Assembly: GCA_003315335.1 (NCBI GenBank)
Contig: QNRL01000007.1
Coordinates: 305,758 to 369,757, forward strand
DNA: 64,000 nt
Direction: 5' to 3'
Source of the DNA: Pseudocitrobacter faecalis
GTDB lineage: Bacteria > Pseudomonadota > Gammaproteobacteria > Enterobacterales > Enterobacteriaceae
Below the pieces are notes generated by a model. That model searched no databases. It had not been told where the DNA came from and was given only the letters and a program-made list of their open reading frames with translations. The translations under genes and the position numbers were made by a program. This document shows positions 25,289 through 33,733 of the stretch, piece by piece; the stretch's first letter is position 1, and each line of letters opens with the position of its first letter.

Positions 25289-25341
25289 ATAATATGACGG
25301 GCGTTGGATTTGCGGACAACCAAGCGTTGCCCGCGAAGGGG

Positions 25342-26010
25342 TTAACCGCGAAGATCGCTCAGCGTCAAGTCGGCTAAGGAGTGCAGTTTCACGTTAGCCA
25401 GCACAAAGCGAGGATCGTGCTGTCCTTCTTCCGCAGGCACTACGATAGAGCGCATACGTGCTGCTTTACTGGCGATCATGCCGTTTACGGAATCTTCCAG
25501 CGCCACGCAGGTGAGCGGATCGACGCCCAGTTTCGCAGCACAGTCCAGGTAAACCTGCGGATGCGGCTTGCTGTAGGGCAGTTTTTCCGCTGATGCCAGC
25601 GCATCAAACTGATCGCGCAGCTCAAACATGGTCAGCACTTTTTCCAGCATATGCAGCGGCGAAGCCGATGCGAGGCCAACTTTCAGACCGTTTGCTTTGC
25701 ACAGGGCGACGGCTTCGCGTACGCCGGGCAGCAGCGGGCGAGTTTCCTCTACCAGACTAATGGCACGTTCGATAATGCGCGCCGTGACCTCTTCACGGCT
25801 CGGCCCGTTCCAGGGCTGCTGGGCAAACCACAGATCCACCACCATATCGATGCGCAGACCCAGAGTGTCTGGCAGCTCGTTACGGCGGTTAATATCAACG
25901 CCAAGGCTCGCGATGACCTCCAGTTCAGCACGATCCCACAACGGCTCGGAATCGATCAGTAATCCATCCATATCAAAAATAGCGGCGAGTATCTGGCGCT
26001 CTGCGGACAT
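25342..26010 (-). CDS. hxpB: HxpB (YniC), 2-deoxyglucose-6-phosphate / hexitol phosphatase
   Basis: This 222-residue HAD-superfamily sugar phosphatase detoxifies unwanted hexose and hexitol phosphates. Motif I is FDMDGLLIDSE (nucleophile Asp13, acid Asp15), motif II is the Ser in GLASASP, and the later motifs are SKPHPQVY and VALEDSVNG. The frame extends upstream to 26157, but ATG 26010 after GAGAGGTT matches the E. coli start. It is divergent from yniB. Confidence 0.95.
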   Translation of the reverse strand: MSAERQILAAIFDMDGLLIDSEPLWDRAELEVIASLGVDINRRNELPDTLGLRIDMVVDLWFAQQPWNGPSREEVTARIIERAISLVEETRPLLPGVREAVALCKANGLKVGLASASPLHMLEKVLTMFELRDQFDALASAEKLPYSKPHPQVYLDCAAKLGVDPLTCVALEDSVNGMIASKAARMRSIVVPAEEGQHDPRFVLANVKLHSLADLTLSDLRG

Positions 26011-26155
26011 AACAACCTCTCTGTTGAGTAACTTAGGCGATGAATGCCGTTTAATATGGTATATCATATCGCGCGTAAAGTCGGGAAAAATGGCTGCCAG
26101 CAGGTAGACTGATAGGATATAGCCTGACAAAAAGACGTCTGAACAAGGGGAACCC

Positions 26156-26692
26156 ATGACGTATCAACAAGCGGGACGCATCGCGATTCTGAAACGTATT
26201 TTAGGCTGGGTGATTTTCATTCCTGCGCTCATTTCAACGCTGATCTCGGTACTGAAATTTATGTACGATCACAGTGAAAAGCAGCCGGGCATCGATGCGG
26301 TGATGATGGATTTTGCGCACGTGATGATCGAAATGATGCGTTTCAATACGCCGTTTTTGAACTTCTTCTGGTATAACTCACCGACGCCAAACTTCCAGCA
26401 GGGGCTGAACGTGATGTTCTGGGTGATTTTTGCCCTGGTGTTCATCGCGTTGGCCTTGCAGGACTCTGGCGCACGGATGAGCCGTCAGGCGAAGTTTCTG
26501 CGCGAAGGCGTTAACGATCAAATGATCCTGGAAAAAGCGAAGGGCGAAGATGGGATGACGCGCGAGGCGCTGGAAGCGAAAATTAAGGTGCCGCATAACA
26601 CCATTTTCCTGCAAATTTTTCCGCTCTATATCCTGCCGATTGTGGTGATCGTGATAGGTTATTTCTTCTTTAAAGTCCTCGGTTTTCTCTGA
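26156..26692 (+). CDS. yniB: YniB, inner-membrane protein of unknown function
   Basis: This 178-residue protein has three or more hydrophobic segments (about 15-32, 85-102, 152-175) and has the same length as E. coli YniB. The start MTYQQAGRIA is conserved. AAGGGG lies 6 bases before the ATG. It is divergent from hxpB, as in E. coli. The function is unknown. It is the last gene of the conserved ydj/yni block before gene order changes. Confidence 0.93.
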   Translation: MTYQQAGRIAILKRILGWVIFIPALISTLISVLKFMYDHSEKQPGIDAVMMDFAHVMIEMMRFNTPFLNFFWYNSPTPNFQQGLNVMFWVIFALVFIALALQDSGARMSRQAKFLREGVNDQMILEKAKGEDGMTREALEAKIKVPHNTIFLQIFPLYILPIVVIVIGYFFFKVLGFL

Positions 26693-26703
26693 TCGTTTAT
26701 GTC

Positions 26704-26722
26704 GCCCGGTGAATGGCCGGGC
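26704..26722. terminator. Stem between yniB and yciA
   Basis: GCCCGG-TGAATGG-CCGGGC lies between convergent genes, with only a weak T-rich flank (GTCGTATT). It is the approximate point where E. coli gene order breaks. Confidence 0.5.
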
Positions 26723-26728
26723 GTCGTA

Positions 26729-27127
26729 TTAGTTGGCAGGGATCGCGCGCGGTTTGCCGGATGGATCAACCGCTACGTAAATAAACAGCGCTTCAGTCGC
26801 TTTGTAACGCTGACCAATCGGCTCAGATGAGACTTTTTTCACCCACACTTCAATATTCACCGTAATCGACGTATTGCCTTTTTTAACACAGCGCGCATAG
26901 CAGCAGACAACATCGCCCACGGCAACCGGACGCAGAAAGGTCATGCCATCTACGCGCACGGTGACGACCCGGCCATGAGCAATCTCTTTTGCCAGAATCG
27001 CGCCTCCAATATCCATTTGTGACATTAACCAGCCACCAAAGATGTCTCCATTGGCGTTGGTATCCGCTGGCATGGCGAGCGTGCGTAAAACCAGTTCACC
27101 CTGCGGGGCGTCATTTTTCAGTGTCAT
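26729..27127 (-). CDS. yciA: YciA, acyl-CoA thioesterase
   Basis: This 132-residue hot-dog fold thioesterase has broad acyl-CoA specificity. The length and sequence match E. coli YciA (LRTLAMPADTNANGDIFGGW with the catalytic Asn/Asp region, and GGAILAKEIA). In E. coli it lies beside tonB; here its downstream neighbour is yniB. Confidence 0.96.
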   Translation of the reverse strand: MTLKNDAPQGELVLRTLAMPADTNANGDIFGGWLMSQMDIGGAILAKEIAHGRVVTVRVDGMTFLRPVAVGDVVCCYARCVKKGNTSITVNIEVWVKKVSSEPIGQRYKATEALFIYVAVDPSGKPRAIPAN

Positions 27128-27341
27128 TATAATCCCTGTGCTTATTCAAAAGACGTCGGGCGGGATGCTACTACGAAATGGGCATCGAGAATAGTCAAAC
27201 GCGCGTCATACGGGGCTTACGGGAGAAAAAACAGCCAATTAAGCGCTTATCCCAGAAACAGAAATATCACAAAAAGTTGAATATTTTAAAACATAAATCG
27301 GGCTAAGCTTTCGCTGACATTTCAATAAAAGGATGAAGACA

Positions 27342-27752
27342 ATGAAGAAAATATCAGGGCTGGTTTTACTGAGCACCCTCATCGCGGCGCCGATTGCCTA
27401 CGCGGCCCCTGTCGGTACGCTCAGCGTCCATATTCTGAATCAGCAAACCGGTGTTCCGTCTAAAGATGTCGACGTGACGCTGGAAAAACAGCAACCCTCG
27501 GGATGGGTAATGCTGGCGACTCAGAAAACGGATAACGATGGGCGCATTAAGTCGCTCTATCCTGAAAAAGAGGATATGCAGCCCGGTGTTTATCGCGTGA
27601 CGTTTAAAACGGGCGAGTACTTTAAGGCAGAGAAGTTGTCCTCGTTCTTCCCGGAAATTCCGGTGCTGTTTACGGTGACGAAAACGAATGAAAAGTTACA
27701 TGTCCCTCTGTTACTGAGTCAGTACGGGTATTCGACCTATAAAGGGAGCTGA
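27342..27752 (+). CDS. hiuH: HiuH, periplasmic 5-hydroxyisourate hydrolase
   Basis: This transthyretin-like protein hydrolyses 5-hydroxyisourate to OHCU. It has 136 residues with an N-terminal signal peptide ending near AYAAP, so it is periplasmic. Active-site motifs are [24 protein letters not shown] and the C-terminal signature YKGS (YRGS in most relatives). I chose ATG 27342 because AAAGGA lies 8 bases before it; the ATG at 27333 overlaps that site. In E. coli hiuH is elsewhere, next to hprRS. Here it is divergent from yciA. Confidence 0.93.
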   Translation: MKKISGLVLLSTLIAAPIAYAAPVGTLSVHILNQQTGVPSKDVDVTLEKQQPSGWVMLATQKTDNDGRIKSLYPEKEDMQPGVYRVTFKTGEYFKAEKLSSFFPEIPVLFTVTKTNEKLHVPLLLSQYGYSTYKGS

Positions 27753-27776
27753 TAATGCATGGCGGGGCGGAATTAA

Positions 27777-27799
27777 CCAGTTTTCTCTAAGAAAACTGG
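27777..27799 (+). promoter_or_regulatory. Perfect palindrome upstream of a small gene
   Basis: CCAGTTTTCT-CTA-AGAAAACTGG is a perfect 10-base inverted repeat ending 12 bases before a consensus TATAAT (27812-27817). It would cover the -35 region and so looks like an operator, or it could end hiuH transcription, although no T tract follows. Confidence 0.6.
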
Positions 27800-27847
27800 A
27801 CAAAGACACACTATAATTAAGATGATGGCTCGGATGGGAGACGCAAA

Positions 27848-27928
27848 ATGTACACTCCACTCGTCGCTATTATGTTTATTCTGCTGACAGCCCAGGCGCT
27901 TATTGAAATAGGCGTGCTGCGTAGCTGA
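27848..27928 (+). CDS. Small hydrophobic protein, 26 residues
   Basis: This short frame begins MYTPLVAIMFILLTAQALIE. It has an ideal ribosome site (GGGAG, 7 bases before the ATG), a perfect -10 hexamer 30 bases upstream and a terminator just after. The product is a single hydrophobic helix with a short basic tail. I do not recognise it. The compact promoter-RBS-ORF-terminator layout argues that it is expressed. It might instead be a small RNA with an incidental frame. Confidence 0.6.
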   Translation: MYTPLVAIMFILLTAQALIEIGVLRS

Positions 27929-27956
27929 ACAGAATTCCGCACTCCCCCTGGTAATA

Positions 27957-27987
27957 AAAAAGGCACACTGTGAGTTGTGTGCCTTTT
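27957..27987. terminator. Bidirectional terminator before yciB
   Basis: AAAAAGGCACAC-TGTGAGTT-GTGTGCCTTTT has A/T tracts on both sides and lies between the small gene and the end of yciB. Confidence 0.85.
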
Positions 27988-28007
27988 GATTTGCCTGCGA
28001 TGGCGGT

Positions 28008-28544
28008 TTACTTTTCTTCCTGCGGCATATGCCGGTAGATGTAAACGCCGCTCAGTACGGTGAACAACAGCGTCATCGCCGTCAGGCCAAAGACCTTGAA
28101 ATTGACCCAAATGTTTTGCGGCAGCCAGAACGCAATGTAGATATTAGCGAGGCCGCACAGAATAAAGAACACGGCCCAGGCGATATTCAGATTGGCCCAC
28201 ACTGAGGCGGGCAGTGTCAGTTCCTTACCCAGCATGCGTTGAATCAACGGTTTTTTCATCACCCACTGGCTCACCAACAGCGCACCAGCGAACAACGCGT
28301 AAATCACGGTGACTTTCCACTTGATAAATTCATCGTTGTGGAAGAAGAGCGTTAAACCGCCGAAGACCGCGACCAGCACAAAGGTGATAAGTGCCATCTT
28401 TTCAACTTTGCGGTAGCGCACCCAGCTGTAGATCAACACGATAGCGGTTGCAACGATCAGCGCTGAGGTTGCGGCATAGATGTCGTAAATCTTATAAAAG
28501 GCGAAGAAGACGACCAGCGGTAAAAAATCCAGAAACTGCTTCAT
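28008..28544 (-). CDS. yciB: YciB, inner-membrane cell-envelope protein
   Basis: This 178-residue protein is nearly identical to E. coli YciB (179), with about five membrane segments. It acts with DcrB in envelope phospholipid homeostasis and interacts with division and elongation proteins (intracellular septation A family). It lies 55 bases downstream of yciC in the same orientation. Confidence 0.95.
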   Translation of the reverse strand: MKQFLDFLPLVVFFAFYKIYDIYAATSALIVATAIVLIYSWVRYRKVEKMALITFVLVAVFGGLTLFFHNDEFIKWKVTVIYALFAGALLVSQWVMKKPLIQRMLGKELTLPASVWANLNIAWAVFFILCGLANIYIAFWLPQNIWVNFKVFGLTAMTLLFTVLSGVYIYRHMPQEEK

Positions 28545-28599
28545 ACTTCGATTCCGTACTCCAGTTGCGGCCCAACGACCGTCGGGCCCGCAGGAAAAA

Positions 28600-29343
28600 T
28601 TAGTTGCGAATAAGCATATACAAGCGGAATAAATAAATCAGCAACACGGTAGAGATAAGGTTGCTGAGCGTATTCACTACTACCGCGCCTACGTTAGGCG
28701 TCAACACGGCGAAGTTCGGTGCGAACACCAGTAATAGCGTTTTCGCCAGCAACCAGCCAATGACCGCCGGCGCCACCAGGCGCATATTGGCCCACGCCAG
28801 TTTCATACTGCTACGCATCGACACGAAGATGCCCATTTTATCCTGCACTAACATGACAGGTGCGAAAGCCAGCACAATGGCCAGCAATACGCCCGGCACG
28901 ACGATCAACATCACGCCCATTTGTACCATAAACGTAGTAAGGAAGATCAATATAAACAGTTTAGGCAGGACAGGCGCACTTGCACCAATAGCACGCAGTG
29001 CGCTGACGCGGTGACCGGCAGAAACCAGTTGAATCATCAGCATGACGCCGCCGGCCAGAATGGCGTTGCCAATCAGCCCGGAAAACGTTGATGCCGCTGA
29101 AGCACGCAGGAGAATTTGTTGCTGCTCCGGTGTCATGTTTTGGACCAGATCAAACAGGCCGACGCTTCCGGTGAGATTGTCACCCTGGCGCAAGAGAGCA
29201 AGCTGTTCATCGCTGGGTGTAAAGGCGTGACCAATCACCACGGTGATAAATGCGCACAGCAGCGCAATCAGCAAAATGGTTAAAAACTGATTACGGAAAA
29301 AATTACCCGTGTCACGGTATACGGACTGCGCCGTGATAGACAT
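28600..29343 (-). CDS. yciC: YciC, UPF0259 membrane protein
   Basis: This 247-residue inner-membrane protein of the UPF0259 family has six hydrophobic segments and the same length as E. coli YciC. Its start is [19 protein letters not shown]. It is probably cotranscribed with yciB. The function is unknown. AGGAG lies 6 bases before the start. Confidence 0.94.
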   Translation of the reverse strand: MSITAQSVYRDTGNFFRNQFLTILLIALLCAFITVVIGHAFTPSDEQLALLRQGDNLTGSVGLFDLVQNMTPEQQQILLRASAASTFSGLIGNAILAGGVMLMIQLVSAGHRVSALRAIGASAPVLPKLFILIFLTTFMVQMGVMLIVVPGVLLAIVLAFAPVMLVQDKMGIFVSMRSSMKLAWANMRLVAPAVIGWLLAKTLLLVFAPNFAVLTPNVGAVVVNTLSNLISTVLLIYLFRLYMLIRN

Positions 29344-29491
29344 GCACTCTCCTTGAGTATTGCATCCGCGTCACCCTTCAGGCTGCCTCTAAGTAGGCTG
29401 CGCTTACTCGCCCGAATTTCATAGCTGGGTAGCTCATCGGGCTCGCTCGTTAACTGCCTTGATGCAGCGTGAAAGATTTTGCGTAAAGGTG

Positions 29492-29896
29492 TTAATTAGC
29501 CGCTGATTGTACCGCAGTTAATACACTCGTTGCAGCCTCAAGACTCGTATGGAAAAGCATATCTTTGTAAAGAGGAGGTAAGCCGTAGTGTGCCCGGGCG
29601 CGATTACAGGCGTCGTTCTCCGTACCATTATCACCGGACATGGCAAATTCGCGGCAGGGAGAGGGGCGTTCGTGGTACACAGAACAGCTGACCTTGCCGC
29701 CAATTTCGCCTTCAAGGGCAGTGCAGCGCGGATGTTTGCTGTTGGTACCCTTCATACAACGTAAAAAAGGGGTGAGGGGCTCAGTAAGCTGCGCAGGAAG
29801 CTGGCCGCCGCCATCGTTGGCTTCAGCCCAGTAAAAGGAGACACGGAAATACGCACAACAGGCCCCGCACGTCATGCACGGATTCAAATCGCTCAT
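29492..29896 (-). CDS. YkgJ-family cysteine cluster protein
   Basis: This 134-residue protein of the YkgJ/UPF0153 family is predicted to bind Zn or an Fe-S cluster through CxxCxxCC (residues 7-14, CMTCGACC) and later Cys residues in CMKG, RCTAL, SCSVY and PCREF. It is clearly related to E. coli YkgJ but has about 25 extra C-terminal residues, and it lies between yciC and ompW, a different location. Biochemical function is unknown. The 148 bases between it and yciC show nothing I recognise. Confidence 0.88.
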   Translation of the reverse strand: MSDLNPCMTCGACCAYFRVSFYWAEANDGGGQLPAQLTEPLTPFLRCMKGTNSKHPRCTALEGEIGGKVSCSVYHERPSPCREFAMSGDNGTENDACNRARAHYGLPPLYKDMLFHTSLEAATSVLTAVQSAAN

Positions 29897-30054
29897 AGCA
29901 CACCTGAAAAAAACGCATCAACAGAAATTGTCGTGTCTACGTTATCCAGAGGTTTGAAAGAGAGCAAGTGGGGATCCGGACAATTTTGTTTCAGAAAAAT
30001 ACCGCTGAAATTGATATGGATGCGTATTCATCATCTCAACAAAGTAAGCAAAAA

Positions 30055-30068
30055 TTAATCCAGATCAA
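30055..30068 (+). promoter_or_regulatory. Candidate FNR site of ompW
   Basis: TTAATCCAGATCAA fits TTGAT-N4-ATCAA with one mismatch. It lies about 105 bases before the ompW start. E. coli ompW is activated by FNR from an upstream site. Confidence 0.6.
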
Positions 30069-30172
30069 CAAATGTTAAAATTTAACATTTGGTGTGATCT
30101 GTGTTGCTACCTGATTAACTATTTGTAGGTATATTTGCCATGACTAATAAAACCCCTAAAAAAGGAGTGGGT

Positions 30173-30808
30173 ATGAAAAAATTAGCAGTGGCAGCTTTAG
30201 CACTTTCTACGCTTTCTGGTGGCGCATGGGCCCATGACGCAGGCGAATTTTTCATTCGTGCAGGTTCCGCAACGGTGCGTCCATCAGAGGGCTCGGATAA
30301 CGTTCTTGGCGCTCTCGGCGGATTTAATGTTAGCAATAACACACAGTTAGGCCTGACATTTACCTATATGGCAACCGAGAACATCGGTATTGAACTGCTG
30401 GCGGCAACGCCGTTCCGCCACAAAGTAGGTACTGGCCCAACGGGGGATATCGCCACCGTTCACCACTTACCACCAACCTTGATGGCACAATGGTACTTTG
30501 GCGATTCCAGCAGCAAACTGCGTCCGTACATTGGTGCAGGTATCAACTACACTACGTTCTTTGATAACGATTTTAACAAAACGGGTAAAGAGGCCGGGCT
30601 GTCAGACCTTAGTCTGGATGATTCCTGGGGTGCCGCCGGGCAGGTGGGGATGGACTATTTAATCAACCGTGACTGGCTGGTAAACATGTCCGTCTGGTAT
30701 ATGGATATCGACACCAACGTGAAATTTAAACATAACGGCGAGCGTCAAAGCGTCAGTACCCGTCTCGATCCATGGGTGTTTATGTTCTCAGCAGGTTATC
30801 GATTCTAA
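30173..30808 (+). CDS. ompW: OmpW, eight-stranded outer-membrane beta-barrel
   Basis: This small outer-membrane barrel has a hydrophobic channel and serves as a colicin S4 receptor. It has 211 residues; the signal peptide ends near GGAWAHDAG. The barrel strands and the C-terminal Phe (FSAGYRF), needed for BAM recognition, are present. ATG 30173 is set by AAAGGAG and the family start MKKLAVAALA; the earlier ATG at 30140 is less likely. The transcript is a target of RybB in relatives. Confidence 0.96.
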   Translation: MKKLAVAALALSTLSGGAWAHDAGEFFIRAGSATVRPSEGSDNVLGALGGFNVSNNTQLGLTFTYMATENIGIELLAATPFRHKVGTGPTGDIATVHHLPPTLMAQWYFGDSSSKLRPYIGAGINYTTFFDNDFNKTGKEAGLSDLSLDDSWGAAGQVGMDYLINRDWLVNMSVWYMDIDTNVKFKHNGERQSVSTRLDPWVFMFSAGYRF

Positions 30809-30816
30809 CGGATTGC

Positions 30817-30843
30817 AGGGCTGGTCTTTTGCGACCAGCCCTG
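30817..30843 (+). terminator. ompW terminator-like stem
   Basis: GGGCTGGTC-TTTTGC-GACCAGCCC is a perfect 9-base stem 9 bases after the ompW stop. It has little T tract. Confidence 0.65.
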
Positions 30844-30876
30844 GCTGAACTCCGCATCCTGACAATCTCTTCACCC

Positions 30877-31035
30877 TCATCCCTGCAGCATAAACAGCGT
30901 GTTATATCTGGCCCATTCTCGCAGCGCGTCCAGCCACGGATCAAACCATAGGACAATAGCGGGGACATCAATGTCCATCTCAAGAATTAAGCTGGTCACG
31001 GCGGCGGCGGCAATTACAATATAATTCGTACACAT
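30877..31035 (-). CDS. Hypothetical small protein, 52 residues
   Basis: This frame on the strand opposite ompW starts MCTNYIVIAAAAVTSLILEM, with AAGGA 7 bases before the ATG, and ends 34 bases beyond the ompW terminator. The N terminus could form a short hydrophobic helix. The second half is amphipathic and Trp-rich (VLWFDPWLDALREWARY). I do not recognise it. The good ribosome site, low-complexity-free sequence and convergent placement make a real gene likely. Confidence 0.6.
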   Translation of the reverse strand: MCTNYIVIAAAAVTSLILEMDIDVPAIVLWFDPWLDALREWARYNTLFMLQG

Positions 31036-31586
31036 AAGAACATCCTTATTCTTATTAAATATTAAACGAATTTACAATAATTGAATAACTCTCGGCAGGC
31101 AATATCAGTCCTAATGCATTGCAGCTAATTCAATGATGATAAGCTGTCAGAATGAAGGCCTGATTTGTGAAAATAGCCATAACTTTCGCCGTCAACCCAG
31201 CGGGTTTGCAGGCCTCTCTGCGCAGCCGGGTAGGGCGGCAACGTATGAGAGACTCAGTAACCGTGCATCCGTAAGGAAGGTAAAACACGTTGCCGGGCGA
31301 AGAACCATCGATAAGTAAGCGTTTAATTTTAGATTTTTGTTGTAGAAAGGCTTCCTAATCAGAAAATCTTCATTTATTCTCGGCCAGTATTGTTGTAATT
31401 TTCCTGGTATTGCAAGAGTATTAGTAAGACTTATTAATTAGAATGTATTGTATTTAGGGAAAGCTTTCCTTAAATGTTAATTAAACATTTAGCGTTTGAT
31501 GCTAATTTTTGTCTTTCTTGACAGAGATTTAATTTATTATTGTTAATGTTTCACATCATTCGCTTAACGTTAATGTCGGAGGCCAG
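31036..31586. other. AT-rich intergenic region with a GC-rich islet
   Basis: This 551-base stretch lies between the 52-codon gene and the diguanylate cyclase. Most is AT-rich (31320-31560 especially), as expected for a silenced promoter region. Bases about 31170-31300 are much richer in GC and carry a short frame on each strand without a ribosome site. I see no established gene. In E. coli this position holds yciEFG. Confidence 0.5.
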
Positions 31587-32483
31587 ATGAACAGGAAGTT
31601 AAAAGAGATAGATGCGCTCCTTACGGGGTTAAATCGTTCTGTCGGGGGGCACTATCGCTGGTTGGTGCAGGCGTTCCGTCTTATTGCAAAACGTGATGAT
31701 AGCGTGAATGACATTACCAGCCTCGAAGCACATAATTGTTGCCAATTTGGTGGCTGGTTGAATCAATATCTGGTAACTGATACTGAAGATAAAGGTTTTT
31801 TATTAACCATTAATGATAAACATATTCGGGTGCATGAGGTTTGTCGTCAATTAGTCGATTCAGTTTTACAAGATAATATACAAGAGACATTATTTAACGA
31901 TTTTGAACATGCACTACAGGAATTTGTCGCGGCCATTACCGTTTATCAGACACATTTGTTACAGCTACGTATAAGTTATGATGCATTAACCAGTCTGCCG
32001 TTAAGAAGAATCCTGGATGAATCATTTGAAAGCCAGGTAATGGATCGCAGCAATGGTGAACTCTACGTGATGATTCTGGATATCGATCATTTTAAACGCA
32101 TTAATGATACCTACGGACATATTATTGGCGATGAGGTATTGCGCGCCTTTGCGCAGAAATTGCAGAGTTGCACGCGCAATTACGAGCCAGTGTACCGATT
32201 TGGCGGCGAAGAGTTTATCGTGATCCTGAAGGCCAAGGATGAGTCAGAAGCGATGGCGGCTGGCCTGCGCATTACCCGGGCGATTGAACATCATCAAATC
32301 AAAGTTGGGCAATATGATATTCCGGTTACGGTCACCTCAGGCTTAACTCGGGCGATCCCGGGGGAATTACTGCGCATTGTGCTTGAACGTGCCGACGGTG
32401 CGATGTACGTGGGTAAGCAGTCAGGCAGGAATCGCTGCATGTATATCAATGAACAGGGCTCGATAGAGCGGGTGATTGAATAA
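31587..32483 (+). CDS. dgcZ: DgcZ-like zinc-sensing diguanylate cyclase
   Basis: This 298-residue protein makes c-di-GMP from two GTP. The N-terminal CZB domain carries the zinc ligands at the same positions as E. coli DgcZ: His22, Cys52 (CQFGGW), His79 and His83 (KHIRVH). The C-terminal GGDEF domain has the active form GGEEF at 206-210 and MILDIDHFKRINDTYGH. Similarity to DgcZ is clear but the N-terminal half has diverged. Zinc inhibits this family. GGAGG lies before the ATG. It stands alone after a long AT-rich leader. Confidence 0.88.
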   Translation: MNRKLKEIDALLTGLNRSVGGHYRWLVQAFRLIAKRDDSVNDITSLEAHNCCQFGGWLNQYLVTDTEDKGFLLTINDKHIRVHEVCRQLVDSVLQDNIQETLFNDFEHALQEFVAAITVYQTHLLQLRISYDALTSLPLRRILDESFESQVMDRSNGELYVMILDIDHFKRINDTYGHIIGDEVLRAFAQKLQSCTRNYEPVYRFGGEEFIVILKAKDESEAMAAGLRITRAIEHHQIKVGQYDIPVTVTSGLTRAIPGELLRIVLERADGAMYVGKQSGRNRCMYINEQGSIERVIE

Positions 32484-32488
32484 AAAAA

Positions 32489-32506
32489 GCCCGCCGGAAG
32501 GCGGGC
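32489..32506 (-). terminator. Stem between dgcZ-like gene and trpA
   Basis: GCCCGCC-GGAA-GGCGGGC is followed by TTTTTTTA only when read leftwards, so it can stop transcripts coming from the trp side. For the cyclase gene it is only a stem. Confidence 0.6.
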
Positions 32507-32655
32507 AAGTAATACTGGAAGCAATGTGAGCAATGTCGTAACGAATACCTGAGTGATTTGCTCAACTATTCGTTGATGAGAAAGATAATGGTTCTCATCT
32601 AAGATATCAACCCCACAGTTTGTGTTAATCGCTTTTTTTTCGCATCCAGAAGAAA

Positions 32656-32676
32656 AAGCTGCCTGTTGGCAGCTTT
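32656..32676. repeat. Hairpin repeat, copy 1
   Basis: AAGCTGCC-TGTT-GGCAGCTTT forms a perfect stem with A and T flanks. The same sequence recurs at 32828-32848. Confidence 0.8.
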
Positions 32677-32699
32677 AAACTGATGACAGACGCAACATT

Positions 32700-32798
<99 letters not shown>

Positions 32799-32827
32799 AG
32801 AACAAAGCGCACTTTGTCGGCGATCTG

Positions 32828-32848
32828 AAGCTGCCTGTTGGCAGCTTT
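32828..32848. repeat. Hairpin repeat, copy 2
   Basis: Identical 21-base hairpin (AAGCTGCC-TGTT-GGCAGCTTT) as at 32656, followed by TAGTTTATT. The two copies bracket the BIME, suggesting a local duplication. Confidence 0.8.
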
Positions 32849-32887
32849 AGTTTATTGATAACTTCATTAAAAAATATACCTGTATCT

Positions 32888-32920
32888 TGCCGGGGGCGCT
32901 ACGCTTGCCCGGTCTACAGA
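32888..32920. repeat. REP element next to trpA
   Basis: TTGCCGGGGGCGCTACGCTTGCCCGGTCTACAG is a third REP unit, with the usual GCGCTACGCTT loop, just after the trpA stop (trpA reads leftwards). Confidence 0.75.
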
Positions 32921-32923
32921 GTA

Positions 32924-33733
32924 CTACGCCTGGCGCGTTGCCGCTTTCATTGCCTGTGCAAAGGCTTTCAACTCGGCCAGCATAACGTCGGGCTTATCAA
33001 GATTCTTCTCGATAATTTTCACTGTGGCAGAGCCAGAAATCGCGCCTGCAGCCCCTGCTTCAATTGAGGCATGCACCTGCTCTGGCGTGGAAATACCAAA
33101 GCCCTGTAACGGAGGGGCGGCATGGTACTCCGCCAGTTTCTCAACGAGATGATGCAACGGCAGTGCTGCACGGCTGTCCACTCCCGTTACGCCCGCCCGG
33201 GAAAGCAGATAGGTATAGCCGCGGCCATGTGAAGCAATCTGACGCAACAGTTCGTCGTCGGCGTTCGGCGGGCAGATGAAGATAGGTGCCACGTTATGGC
33301 GCATTGCCGCCTGGCGGAACGGGGCAGACTCTTCCACCGGCACATCAGCGACCAGGACTGAATCGACCCCCACGCGCGCGCATTCAGCGTAAAACTCATC
33401 AATACCGCGGTTAAATACCAGGTTCGCATACATCAGCAGGCCGATAGGCATGGTCGGATGCTTTTGGCGGATCGCCGCCAGCATCTCAAAGCACTGCGTC
33501 GGCGTGACCTTCGAGGCGAAAGCACGTAGTGTCGCGCTCTGAATGGTCGGGCCATCTGCCAGCGGGTCGGAGAAAGGGATCCCCAGTTCCAGTGCGTCTG
33601 CGCCGCCTTCAATCAGCGCGTCGATAATTTTTAACGACTGCTCCGGGTTCGGATCGCCGAGGGTGACAAAGGGGACAAATGCGCCTTCCTTGCGGGCCGT
33701 CAGTTCTGCAAACAGGTTGTCATAACGTTCCAT
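32924..33733 (-). CDS. trpA: TrpA, tryptophan synthase alpha
   Basis: This subunit cleaves indole-3-glycerol phosphate to indole and GAP and passes indole through a tunnel to TrpB. It has 269 residues. Catalytic Glu49 ([11 protein letters not shown]) and Asp60 (LADGPT) are at the family positions. The start overlaps the trpB stop by one base (TAATG), giving coupled synthesis of the two subunits. It is the last gene of the trp operon. Confidence 0.98.
   Translation of the reverse strand: MERYDNLFAELTARKEGAFVPFVTLGDPNPEQSLKIIDALIEGGADALELGIPFSDPLADGPTIQSATLRAFASKVTPTQCFEMLAAIRQKHPTMPIGLLMYANLVFNRGIDEFYAECARVGVDSVLVADVPVEESAPFRQAAMRHNVAPIFICPPNADDELLRQIASHGRGYTYLLSRAGVTGVDSRAALPLHHLVEKLAEYHAAPPLQGFGISTPEQVHASIEAGAAGAISGSATVKIIEKNLDKPDVMLAELKAFAQAMKAATRQA

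Noticed and set aside
29344..29491. Possible small RNA or leader upstream of yciC
   Set aside because: I could see neither a promoter nor a terminator that would define a transcript.
30780..30983. 67-codon minus-strand frame over the ompW end
   Set aside because: It runs through the ompW terminator. The 52-codon frame at 30877-31035 in another phase has a proper ribosome site and is preferred.
31133..31318. 61-codon frame after ompW
   Set aside because: No ribosome site and no familiar sequence; reported only as part of a compositional islet.
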